Source: Malachius bipustulatus (taxonomy: Eukaryota; Arthropoda; Insecta; Coleoptera; Melyridae). From it: DNA of 64,000 nucleotides. The notes below the pieces were generated by a model that was not told where the DNA came from, ran no database searches, and saw nothing but the letters and a program-made list of their open reading frames with translations. A program made the translations under genes and the position numbers. This document shows positions 11,401-21,568 of the stretch, piece by piece (within the stretch, counting starts at the first letter, position 1; each line of letters opens with the position of its first letter). The stretch lies in contig OU342638.1 in assembly GCA_910589415.1 (NCBI GenBank), forward strand, positions 33,329,579-33,393,578, given 5' to 3'.

Positions 11401-14400
11401 ATTACTTGGGAAATCTCATTTTAGACCAGAAATAGGACTATTCTTTGAATATTGAAGCCGGATTGTGCAATAAATTTAATGAAATCATAACGTAATTTCA
11501 TTTTATACCAGGAACGAATCGATAATCTAATTTTGAAGCCAGATTGTGCAACGAATTCAATGGAAATGATATTCTATTACTTGGGAAATCTCATTTTAGA
11601 CCAGAAATAGGACTATTCTTTGAATATTGAAGCCGGATTGTGCAATAAATTTAATTAAATCATAACGTAATTTCATTTTATACCAGGAACGAATCGATTA
11701 TTCTAATTTTGAAGCCAGATTGTGCAACAAATTCAATGGAAATGATATTCTATTACTTGGATATTTTGATTTTTCGATTACTTTTAATATTGAAGCCAGA
11801 TTGTGCAATAAATTTAATGAAATCATACCGTAATTTCATTTTATACCAGGATTGAATCGATTATTCTAATTTTGAAGCCAGATTGTGCAAAAAATTTAAC
11901 TGAATGATATTCTATTACTTGTAGGTCAGTATAAGGAATTGTGTGCAGTAACTGACATTATCAAAAAAACGATTTTGAGGGGGCAGTGAGCAGAAAATTT
12001 TTCTCAAAACGTCACTTTCTGGTGGCCGCTTCTTCGAAATTGTTTTTCAGTAAAGTCGGTTACTATGCACAGAATTTTCGTACAGGCAACCTGATTTTAG
12101 ACCACAAATTAGAACGATTATTTTAATATTGAAGCCAGATTGTGCAAACAATTTAATGGAATTATCGCTCTTACTTGCTTTGCATCTCCCGGCGTGTATT
12201 CGCGCATTTGCAGGACGATTTTTCTTTTCCCTGCCGCTAGATTCCATCTTGACCAAGCGAAATTGTAACAGACGCTGAGTAAAGCCATGTTATGGTAAAG
12301 ATGTTTCTCCATCGGCCAAAACTTTTCGGCCGTTCCTGGAAAAAAAAACACTCGGTAACACTTGAATTCGGCAGCCATTAGAATCCTACCGCGTATGTAG
12401 AAAAAGGCATCGAAAGCCGGGAAAATGTCGACACCGGCGTTTTGTAAAACCTGAAAATGATCAATCAATAATATTCCTAACGTGGCGTTATATTTTGATA
12501 CCTTTGTTAGCTTCTCCAAGCGCATGTAAACGCCGATGATATCTTGTATGGCGTTGTTCGGGCTGTTCTGAAGCTGCTGCAACGCTATGAGCTTCCCTTT
12601 TACGTTGAATTCCACCAGTAAAATCGCTGACGTAATTTGAAATGACACTGTACCGCTGGAAAAAAACTCTTCCTGCATCATAAGTACATTTTAATTGTTT
12701 TTTTTTTTGGTAGCCGCTTACTCAGTTTCCGGTTTTAGCTCCCACGCCTGGTGCGGGAAGTTACTGTACAAGTTCGTCGCCAGCCCAAAAATACCGAAGT
12801 GGCAAGTACGGAAAGTGAGAAAGCCTTTCTCTTCGTTATGCTTGACGTCGTGGATATCGCTTTGCCTCCAAGTAGTTTTCTTCTTATCCCAACGAACTAC
12901 CGTCGGCGGTTCCAGGAATATCACGTGATCTGGAAGGCTGCAATAACAAGTGAAAATGTAAAAAAATCGCCACTGGATTTTGTTGGCACGAAGTGTTGTT
13001 AAATAAATAATCTCGCAAAATATAAATAAATATAGTCGCAAAAAATTGAAACAACTTTTACGTAATAGTTACGAAAATCAGCGCGTCGAGTTCTTCCTCT
13101 TGTTTCTTCAGTTCCATTTCGATTTCTTCCGGTTCCCTTATCACCCCCGGTTCTGGCGGCGGTGGAGGAGCGTAGGGGGCGTAGAACGGTACGTGTTTCA
13201 ACTCTTTCGGCAGCAGTACTGCAATAATAATAATTACTCAGACGCTTCATTTGAAGAAATAATAAACGAGTTACATCTGGTAATCGTCATGTCCAGGGTG
13301 ACGAAATGTTGTGGTTGCGGCGGCTGTTCCACCAGGTTCAAGTGGTAGAGACCACCGAGGATCGTGAACCGTCTCAGGTTCAACTCGCCGTCTTCTACCG
13401 TCGTCTTCAAACTCTTCTTCATCTCGTAGAATTGGGTCTCTGAATCACCATGTATAGAATAGAGGATAAAAAAAGAAAGGTAAACTCACCATTTGCAAGT
13501 AGAAGAATCTGACTAGGTGATGGTGATAGTTTCTGCCATGGTACCTCAGGAATTTCGTCATCCGGTCCGTATTCTTTTTCCTTTTCTTCTTCAATCGGTT
13601 GTGGTTGTGGTGACGGTGGTTGAGGAGTTTCTCCGTCAATATTTTCCTCTTCAACTGCTGCCACAGGTATAGTTTTCGGTTTCCTGATTCGATTATCATA
13701 TTTGTATTTTTCCTTGATGAAAAATTCCATTTTGGTCGCCTCGAGGAGTTCTGGAAGAATTTTTTCGCAAGTCAAACCTTTAAAACTTCTCGTTGTCGCG
13801 TACCGATATCGCAATCCGGGGGTATGGGGGGTCTCGCATAGCTCGAGCACAAGTCGCTGAGATGATCGTATCGGACGTATAAAGCCCTGATGGCTTGACC
13901 TTCCCCTTCGATGGAGTTGGGGAGCAGGAGAGATAGCTTCAGATCGGGAAAGTTCAGTTCGATTCTTGGCCTGAGGAAATGATATTAGAAGAAAGATTTC
14001 AAGTTTGAGGTAATTTTATGGTTTATACTTTGGTGGTCTTCTCGGGTTGTGCATTGGAACGGGGAGTTGCACCCTCAGCCAAAGAGAGAGCTTGAAGTTT
14101 GCGTCATTGTAATGGTAATCTGCGGTCGGTATGTCGATTCTGTTCATGTTCGTCTCGATATTGCGCAGAATGAGGTAAGTGGCGACGTCCAGACTTTTTG
14201 CTTGTTGCTCTCGGAATTTCTGTCGGATCTGTTGAGAAAAAACGTGAAGACAGGACATTAATAGTGAGAGAAGAAATTTATCGTCACCCATTTCCAGTTG
14301 TCAATTTTTTCGATTTCTTCATCTTGCGCTTCTTCCAGGGTATCGTCCAATTCTTCCAGTAGCTAGAAAAATATGTTGAATGAGTTGTAAAATTTGAATG

Positions 14401-16744
14401 AGCCCCTCTCACCTGTAAAACATCCGCGGTCCTCGCCGCAGCATCTTCGATTGTTGTTTGGTCGATCTCTTCCTCCCACAGGTGCAGATAGGTGTTCATT
14501 ATTTCGACTTTTGATGCGTCTGGAAGTTTCCGGCATTCCAGGTATTTTTGCCACTATACCAATATGGTTATCGATTAATAATAAAGAAAGTAGTGTAGCA
14601 AAAACTTACCTCTAAGGTTTCTTTTTCTTCTTTATCAGCGATACGGCAGTGCTCTTTCAATTCTGCGATGAATTCCAAGGACTTGGCGAGGTGTTCTTGT
14701 CGTATGTGATGCTCGTTCCTTTCCCTTTTCTGTTTCTTAACTGCCGCTAATTTTTCTGCCTCTAATCTGCGGGAAAAAATTAGTTTGGGCAAGCGATTGC
14801 GTGCTTCAATTTCGATGCCTACCTGGCTTTTTCTTCGGCTGCTTTCTGAGCCGCCAGTTCTTCTTCCATTAGTTTTTGTTGCGCTGCAGTCAACGCGGCT
14901 TTCTTTTCCTTCTTCGCCTTTTTCGGTTTAGCCTGCCAAGAAAGATTGATTACATTTTTGCAGGTGAAAGTTTTATAGCCTGATTTTGGACTTGTAAGTA
15001 CTTTGAAGCTGTAGTTTCTTCAAAATTATCATTCTTACTTCGTGGTGTTTCTTCTTTTTGAGTTTCTCGTGGTCCGTTTCTCCTTCTTCGATGGAAGTTT
15101 CTGATGAAACTGTGTTATTGATAGGTATCAAGATTAGTTGTTGTGCTAGTGATAAATATGAATAAAAAGAAAGTATAACCTTCATCTAAGTCGCCAACAT
15201 TTTCTTGCATTCTTCGTATCTTCTCTTTTATATCGAGTGGCTCTTCTTCGTCTGTTGCGCTTTTCCTACTCTCTTTCTTTTTCTAATAAAAGTTTCAAAT
15301 TACTATAAATAAAGCAGGAAAGGGAAGCTGCATGTAGAACCTTATCCTTTTTCTTCTTTTTCTTTTCTTTTTCGACCTCACTTTCTTCGACAACATCGGA
15401 TTCTGTCGGTACATCTTCTTGTTGATCGCTGCTGATGACTAAGCTGACTTGACGACCGGGAGGCCCTTTCTTCCTTTTACCTTTCTTCTTTTTATCGTCT
15501 TTTTTAACATCATCGAAGTAGATAACGGCCGCAACTTTTTCTTCCTCGTCGGAACCGGATGATGAAGACAGTTCATAGTTGAAACTTTCCTCTCTTCGCA
15601 TCACTCTCGATCTTCTCGCTTCCTGTAATTTTTTTGTAACGATATTAAAATGCAGGAAAATGCAGGAAAACCTTTTACTAAGAATTTTGCGTAGCTTGTG
15701 GTACCGATCATACGGTGGTCGGAATGTAACATGCCTGAAGATCTACTGCCTCTGGTTTTCATGTGTAAGCTGCTCTTTGATTTCAGTTTACTTTGCTTTT
15801 GCTTCAGTTTGCTTTCTTCTCGTTTCAGGTCCTTTTTGCTTGACGTCGGTTCGATTTCCTCTACTTTGAGATCCAGGCTAACTTGCGAGACTTGAAAAGA
15901 AAATTTAGTGAGTGGTTATTGTTTAAGGGAGGGGGGGGGGTTATACCTGGACCTTCACTTTTTGTTCTGCTTTCTTTTTTGTGTTCCCGTTTTACTTTTT
16001 TCTTTTTCTCAGGTAGTGATTCCTTTACATTACTTGCTTCTATCTTCGATTCCGGTTGTTTAATTGTTGTGCTTTTCTTTTTCTTAACTGTTGATTTATT
16101 TTCTGATTTTGATTTTTTCTCATTTTTGCTCTTCTCTTTTTTAACCGTTTCTTCTTTTTTCTTTTCTTTGTCTTCCGATCTTTAATTATTTGTCTCGACA
16201 GTCTCATAGCAATTTCAATCGCATTTTCGCCAACTCTCTCAGGATTTAGTTTACTCATTTCTTTTTCCGAGTCTGCCTGCGCCACGCCTGTCTCAGGTCC
16301 TGGAGCAATTTCTGCAGATTTTCTTTCAGGTTTTTCCTTTTTAGGTTTGGGTGGCTTAGGGGGGGCTGTTTTACCTTCTTCTTGTTTGTTTTTCTTAGCA
16401 TCTTTCTTCGCTTTTTTGGCCGCCTTTTTAGATTTTTTTTCGTCTTCCGTGAGAGCGTGCTCGAAGTCAATCTTCTTGAATTTTCCAATTTCATCCTTCA
16501 ACGGGTCGAAATCCTTTTTACCTTTTTTGTTCTTGCCGCCCTTTTTCGATTTCTTGGCAGTTTTGTTTTCAGTTTCTTCTTGCGTTTCACCATCGTTTCC
16601 AGTTTTTGATTCTTCAGTTGCGACTGATAAAAATTATTATTGTCAGGTTTTAGAAAGAAATTGACTGGAGAAAAATTCACCTGCGGTATCATTTCCCTGG
16701 ACGTCGCCTTGTTCTTGCGAGTTTTCTTCGGGACCTTGTGTCAT
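8414..16744 (-). CDS. DNAI7: Axonemal dynein intermediate-chain-associated protein, DNAI7/CASC1 family (20 exons)
   Basis: Exons 5' to 3' (plus-strand coordinates): 16681-16744, 15947-16623, 15679-15890, 15341-15622, 15180-15282, 15039-15109, 14823-14932, 14610-14766, 14413-14553, 14288-14362, 14029-14228, 13804-13970, 13490-13750, 13275-13439, 13062-13218, 12722-12937, 12502-12655, 12175-12450, 8616-8717, 8414-8551. All introns are GT-AG and the phases fit, giving about 1,240 residues. The conserved part starts near exon 7 (Lys/Glu/Ala-rich coiled coil). It contains a YLILRNIETNMNRID segment, the HVIFLEPPTVVRWD...QAWELKP domain in exon 16, and the TTRVLSFS terminus, all resembling vertebrate CASC1/DNAI7, an inner-arm dynein factor of cilia and sperm flagella. 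Exons 1-6 encode some 465 charged, probably disordered residues absent from the shorter (about 700-residue) vertebrate protein. Exon 2 needs a one-base frame correction near 16176. The start is the first ATG of exon 1. The C-terminal family match is firm; the N-terminal extension is less certain. Confidence 0.82.
8560..8578. repeat. 19-bp homopolymer G run
   Basis: An uninterrupted run of 19 G. On the minus strand it is the C-tract immediately before the 3' splice site of the last intron of the DNAI7-like gene, so it acts as, or replaces, the polypyrimidine tract. Its length is likely variable or mis-called. Confidence 0.8.
9171..9317. mobile_element. Complete MITE, about 147 bp, in DNAI7 intron 18
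   Basis: GCCCGTATTCACAAACGATA at the left is mirrored at the right end (...TTATCGTTTGTGAATACGGGC). The inverted repeats continue inward through AATTATTTAGGAAAT and TACGTAAT. There is no coding capacity. Related ends occur in RpS3A intron 4. Confidence 0.85.
9430..12172. repeat. Satellite-like tandem array, 172-176-bp dimeric unit, in DNAI7 intron 18
   Basis: The phrase GAAGCCAGATTGTGCAAC starts near 9965, 10141, 10317 (GAAGCTAG variant), 10493, 10666, 10842, 11015, 11188, 11360, 11535, 11711 and 11874, giving a period of 172-176 bp. Each unit is two related halves of about 96 and 80 bp; the second starts GAAGCCGGATTGTGCAATAA. Central units are nearly identical, and a 4-base indel (ATCATAACG/ATAACG) explains the two unit lengths. 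Outer units (9430-9960 and 11874-12172) are more divergent, and the last degenerate half-unit runs up to the 5' splice site of exon 18 at 12174. No coding potential. Confidence 0.93.
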
Positions 16745-16929
16745 TCTTTTACAGTTTTCACCTTGTTTTTCCCAGGAAAAGAAATTTCACCCACTTGGAA
16801 TAATTATTAAACTAAATATTATAATTGTCAAAAATTTGACTTTATCTTCATTGATTTTGAAATTAAATGGAATTTTCAAAATGTCAGATATACACTATTC
16901 ACGATTTTTATGATTCCTTCCCTCTAAAA

Positions 16930-17737
16930 GGTTTCTCGTCAATATGGTCCACAGAAGTTGCCAGCATAGAGGTGCGAAATTGCCCGGCTAATTTTTGATT
17001 TGAGTTGCCGTAAAATTTTTTTCAGAGTGTTTTGCAAAGTAAAGAGTTTATTGTATGACGTAGTTGCCCGTCTTCATTCTTTTTAGAAATTGCCCGTTGG
17101 TTGCCTCTCCCGTTGAATTTGGACATGGGAATCGACGTTGCTTATTCAAATTGCCCTTTGACGTTCTTGTCGAAGTTGCCCTTTGAAAATTTAGTGTCTA
17201 AATTGTTTTTTGAAATTTGTGATTCGAAGTTGCCCGTTGCTGTTATTGTCGCAGTTGCCTTGCGGTTGATTTAACATAAACCAACCCGGTCCTTGTATTT
17301 GTATTTTGTATGTGCTAAGCTGATCTGAATAGCTTACCTCAGAATTGAGTGTCGAAGTTGCCTATTGATAGAAATTTCCCATGGAAGTTGCCCTTTCCTG
17401 TTTTGGTCAAAGTTGTTTATAGAATTTCGTGTCGCAGCTACAATACCGCCATTGTCCGTGAAAGTTGCCCTTTGTTGCCCTTTTCGAAGTTGCTCGTGCT
17501 GGAAGCTGCTCGAACAAATTGCTGTTTCCCAGCTGCTGTCGATATTATTACTCAGAGTTGCCTTTTATAGGTTTCTGTCGAAGTTGCCCATTTGCTGTTG
17601 CTGTCGAATTGCTCATAGAAGTTGTCCGTTGAAGTTATCATTTTGATGTTTTCCCGCTGATGATCCCAATCAAGTTTCCCGTCTTTTTCTCTGCCGAGGC
17701 ATGACCTAACAAGAGTATCCTGGTTTCTCGTCAATAT
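16930..17737. promoter_or_regulatory. GTTGCC-rich block between 16-bp direct repeats, upstream of the DNAI7-like gene
   Basis: GGTTTCTCGTCAATAT occurs at 16930-16945 and again, identical, at 17722-17737. Between them GTTGCC occurs 13 times, all on the plus strand (16957, 17004, 17063, 17100, 17175, 17229, 17254, 17357, 17387, 17464, 17474, 17567, 17583), usually as (GTC)GAAGTTGCCC(T/G)TT with irregular spacing, plus many ATTGCCC and GTTGCT near-matches. Less than one would be expected by chance on one strand. The block begins about 190 bp upstream of the start codon. GTTGCC is the half-site of the RFX X-box used by ciliary genes, so a regulatory role is possible. A decayed microsatellite-like array is the alternative. 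Confidence 0.5.
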
Positions 17738-17809
17738 TTCCCTTTCTCCAGGAAGTCGTACGTCTTGAGGGTAAATTTATTCCAGTTCCAGTAGGTACAA
17801 AAATTTTTG

Positions 17810-17905
17810 CGCAACCGTACATTAATAAAGGTTGCGAAAGCTTACTTCGCGGCCGTCGTCAAGGACAACGACCATTTTAGGGTTTTTAAGGCCCGTTACC
17901 GTTGA
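17810..17905 (+). repeat. Dispersed repeat shared with 61570-61675
   Basis: TTGCGCAACC, ACTTCGCGGCCGTC and GGGTTTTTAA-like blocks appear in the same order as on the minus strand at 61570-61675. It is a diverged dispersed repeat, non-coding. Confidence 0.5.
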
Positions 17906-17978
17906 CGACGTCCGTGAAGTAAATTTCATGCGTATTATTGTTTAGTTATTTAAAATTATTTCACAACGAGGAAAAAGG

Positions 17979-18043
17979 GATGCAAAGCCGGGTTCGAACC
18001 GGGGACCGTAGCGTGGAAAACTGGACTCTACCCAAGGCGGCCA
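17979..18043 (-). repeat. tRNA-like relic (pol III B-box-like)
   Basis: On the minus strand CCCCGGTTCGAACCCGGC forms a perfect T-arm with a B-box (GGTTCGAACC, 17991-18000). The 5' half does not fold into a full cloverleaf and the acceptor ends do not pair. It is best read as a tRNA pseudogene or a SINE head. Confidence 0.4.
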
Positions 18044-18204
18044 TAAATATTAAGTAAAAGAGCTTTTTTATCTCTGGAAACAATTCGAGATTTGAGAAAA
18101 TCTTTCTCCATTACTCCTATAAAGAATGATTTCACGGCCTTGGATGGGAGACTACTTATAGGAATATCTTAAAAAAAAGAGGGAGCATCGGTCTTAACTG
18201 TGTA

Positions 18205-18620
18205 TAAAGGTAACAAGCCTAATAGTTTTGAAAGTGAAGATGTATGCGAAAAACGCCGAAACAGGTCGATGATAAGCAAAGAGGTAACTACCCCTGCCAA
18301 GGGGGTGAACTTGGGTAGATAAATTTGTCACGAAAATATGCCTACTTTGATAGCAAAATCGACCTGTTTCGGCGTTTTTCGCGTACATCTTCAGTTTCCA
18401 AGTTATTAAGGCGAGTTGCGTTATCGTTGTATCATTCGATAGCTGTTCCCTATGATGATAAGCAAAGGGGTAGCTACCCCTGCCAAGGGGGTGAACTTGG
18501 GTAGTCAAATTTGTCACGAAAATATGTCACCCTCGATAACAAAATCGACATGTTTCGGCGTTTTTCGCATACATCTTCACTTTCCAAATTATTAGGCTTG
18601 TTACCTTTTCGATGGCCCAC
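18205..18620. mobile_element. Foldback element
   Basis: AACAAGCCTAATAGTTTTGA...GAAGATGTATGCGAAAAACG at 18210-18255 recurs inverted at about 18555-18605, with a second inverted block (CGACCTGTTTCGGCGTTTTT) and a duplicated CTACCCCTGCCAAGGGGGTG (18287 and 18474) inside. The right end, CACCCTGTAT (18618-18627), is shared with other foldback elements here. Confidence 0.65.
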
Positions 18621-19600
18621 CCTGTATAAGACATAGTCTTAGCTTCGAGATCGGGCAAATATTGCCACAAACATATTTTTTTATATTATAAAATAGTTAA
18701 ATTAACGAGCAAAAACAATCATGCCGCGCTGGGATTCGAACCCAGACGGTGATAGCGTCAACGGCTGAACAGTCAGCGTTAATTAGAAGTTTAACGAAAT
18801 TTTAATTGTAGGTAGGGGGCGCCACTAGAATACTCTAGTAAGTAACGTTTCCGCCTTTGGATTCGGTAAGGGGTGGTCGCCATCTTGAATTTAAGGGATG
18901 AAATCATGTATCTCGGTAAATATCGGTTGTACGTAAAAAAGTATAATTACAAAAATTGTTGGGAAGGATAAATCCAGAAAGTTTTGTTTGAAACGTTTTT
19001 TGAAATTTTCTATCGTTAAAAAGATATAAATTTTCGAAAATTACTTTTTAGTTTAGGACGTGTAAATGATTGTTTCGGTTTTACGACGAAACGGTTAATC
19101 GGGAGTGAAAAATGGTAGGAATAAAAGTGATAGCTTATGAGATTCTCTACAATATGCATGTTTTCAAAAAATTCTAGCATGCTTGGTGCGAATACAGGGG
19201 GTGCCAAAAGTCGACCGGCGCTAATATTTTTGAATATTTTCTAATTTCACACACGTAACTAATACTTAATAGTCCAGTACAGCCCCGTTTTGGCTAGTAA
19301 TTCTATAGAACACTTCTTAAAATTATAAAAATTTAAATTTAGGTAGTCCATACCCTCTACTTCACAAAATCTCCCCATTGCCGTTGGTTGCTTTTACCTA
19401 GGGGGTAAAAACCACCCCTTCTCGGGGGTGAAAAATTGGTTGTTAAAAATTACTGTAGAAATCAATAATGTCTACTAATTGTAAGTTATTTTTTTCTATA
19501 AACTTTTTTCCTACAGCCAATACTTTTTCAGTTATTTGCGATTGAAATTTCGATTTTTTACCACGTTTTTGAACGGTTTTTCACGAATATCTCAAAAAGT
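18555..19600 (-). repeat. About 1-kb repeat, left copy (inverted relative to 37100-38170)
   Basis: The sequence is the inverse of 37100-38170 with few differences, including the tRNA-like segment, the block encoding the same 63-residue frame in both copies, and the CACCCCTTCTCGGGGGTG palindrome. Within it, 19262-19610 is bounded by TAGTCCAGTAC and GTACTGGACTA, an element of its own. No plausible gene is present. Confidence 0.8.
18720..18781 (-). repeat. tRNA-like segment in the left repeat copy
   Basis: On the minus strand a T-arm TGGGTTCGAATCCCA is preceded by GACG-CTATCAC-CGTC, which resembles the long variable arm of a class II tRNA, and followed by GCGCGGCA. No matching 5' acceptor strand exists, so this is a truncated tRNA-derived segment. 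Confidence 0.45.
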
Positions 19601-19840
19601 ACTGGACTATAATTAATTTAAGTCATACCGTTTTCACTAAATACATGATTTTGGGGCTTTCAGGTCGCTGATTAAGGAGAATCCCAAAATCCCCTAATGA
19701 TACGTCCGCCGTAATGGAGCTTAAATTTTGTTTTGTTTTTTTGAAAATCGGATATCGGATTCTTAACCAGCCACCCCAAAAACTCCAAAATCATGTGTTT
19801 ACTAAAAAAAAAAATGTTTTAGAGGCGCCCCCTATACAGG

Positions 19841-20697
19841 GTGTCCCAGACTTAATTGACCAGGCCATATCTCATATACAGGTTGAGATAATCGAGCCGA
19901 ATAAAAGGCATATTATTATAATTTTTCAAGCTGTATAACATGACAGCATGAAAACAACCCCCACTCCAACATCCCCTAAGTTGCAGCCCCCACCCTTAAA
20001 AAAATGAATAGCACCCTGTATATATTTTTGTATATTCAAAACCAGTATTCGATTCTCTATTCAGATGATTTTTCAGATTCAAAATTGGTTCAGAAATAAC
20101 CAAGAAAAAGTTCATCAAGGTGGTCATGACTTTTTATCTTAACTTTACCTGAATGACTTTAGCTGCCAAAATTTATCAATATTTTGGTCATAGTTTTTAA
20201 TTAGCAGGTCACAGTCATCATTAAGGTTCATGATAAAGTGCTTTATCTCTTGTTTTATTTTTTAAAATTTCCCAACAAATCAGAATTATCAAATAAATTG
20301 TTTGGACTTTAATTATAATAATAACTATCACCTGCCTGTTAAAAACTATGAATAAATTTTGACAGCTAAAGTCATTCAGGTAAAGTTAAGATAAAAAGTC
20401 ATGACCACCTTGATGATCTTTTTCTTGGTTATTTCTAACCAATTTTGAATCTGAAAAATCATCTGAATAGAGAATCGAACACTGGTTTTGAATATACAAA
20501 AATATATACAGGGTGCTATTCATTTTTTTAAGGGTGGGGGCTGTAACTTAGGGGATGTTGGAGTGGGGGTTGTTTTCATGCTGTCATGTTATACAGCTTG
20601 AAAAATTATAATAATATGCCTTTTATTCGGCTCGATTATCTCAACCTGTATATGAGATATGGCCTGGTCAATTAAGTCTGGGACACCCTGTATACCT
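19841..20697. mobile_element. Palindromic foldback element with TA target duplication
   Basis: Arms of about 370-400 bp begin TACAGGGTGTCCCAGACTT at the left and end with its inverse at about 20693. The flanks read CCCCCTA before and TACCTACC after. The uninterrupted version, CCCCCTACCTAC, is present in the related repeat at 37870-37880, so the element inserted at TA and duplicated it. No coding capacity, hence non-autonomous; TA duplication is typical of Tc1/mariner-like elements. Confidence 0.85.
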
Positions 20698-21490
20698 ACC
20701 ATTAAAATTTCGTTAAACTACTAATTAATAAGGCAAATTAAAAGTACCAGTGGACTGGACTATTTAATTGGAAGTTTCCTTTTAAGTAATTGTGTGTATT
20801 GTTAAAATGTGTATATCCCATTCCTGTTATTTTTAAATCAGAGATGGCTATGGAAAATTTGCATTATGTTGGTGTTGGTACCTCTTCAAATACTGAGCTT
20901 TGAACTAACTACCTTTGCAAGCTAAATTTTTTACGTTGATTGTATATTTTAACTACACGCTAAGCCGCCAAAATAGCAAAATAATAAATATTTTTTTTAG
21001 GTATATTAAATTTTATATTAAAAGAATAATACTTAAAATTTATTTTGTTTTTTGTAAAATAAGTACATGTAGAAAAATTATTGCTAAATGGCATAAATGA
21101 GCATAGTGGTATACAGTCACTTGCACTTTCTTAGCTCAAATCGGCTCTCCATGCAGGGCTTACAATTTAAAGAAAAAATATCACAGCCAACTTGAATTTA
21201 AAAACGTCTGGAATGGGATATACCTAACGTAATTGTTGTCCACTTTTCTGGAAAGTAACGCAATTTCGATAAGCAAACTGTGGCCCATTATATTTACGAT
21301 AAGAGCTAATTAAGGCGGCGTTGTAACGAATTACCGAACAATAAAGGTTAAAAATATCAGCTTTTTAAACAATAGACCGTGAAAATTAATCATCGCGTTT
21401 TTGTTAAAATATTCATGCATTGAGACCTTTCCTTGAATTATTGTTTTTGTTATTTGGATGCCTTCCCATTTTCGGGCAATTCGCGTTCGT

Positions 21491-21530
21491 CTATATTAAC
21501 AGATAATTATCGCTTTGTACGGGTCAGTCG
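21491..21530 (+). promoter_or_regulatory. Possible FAR-A core promoter
   Basis: TATATTAA (21492-21499) lies about 32 bp before TCAGTC (21524-21529), an arthropod initiator-like motif, with the FAR-A start codon 40 bp further on. The aligned position upstream of FAR-B has GTATTAAT and TCTGTC at similar spacing (about 39431 and 39467). It is weak evidence without transcript data. Confidence 0.3.
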
Positions 21531-21568
21531 AATTGTTTGTGAGAGTGATCGGTAAAATTTTCACGAAA

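Noticed and set aside
13418..13850. A 143-residue frame suggesting a different reading of DNAI7 exons 12-13
   Set aside because: A 53-bp GT-AG intron (13751-13803) joins the two frames and gives the phase-correct protein, so the part of the frame running into exon 12 is a shadow.
19016..19207. 63-residue frame, repeated at 37490-37681
   Set aside because: It occurs in both copies of a 1-kb repeat, lacks a supported start and has no domain. It is open by chance in both copies.
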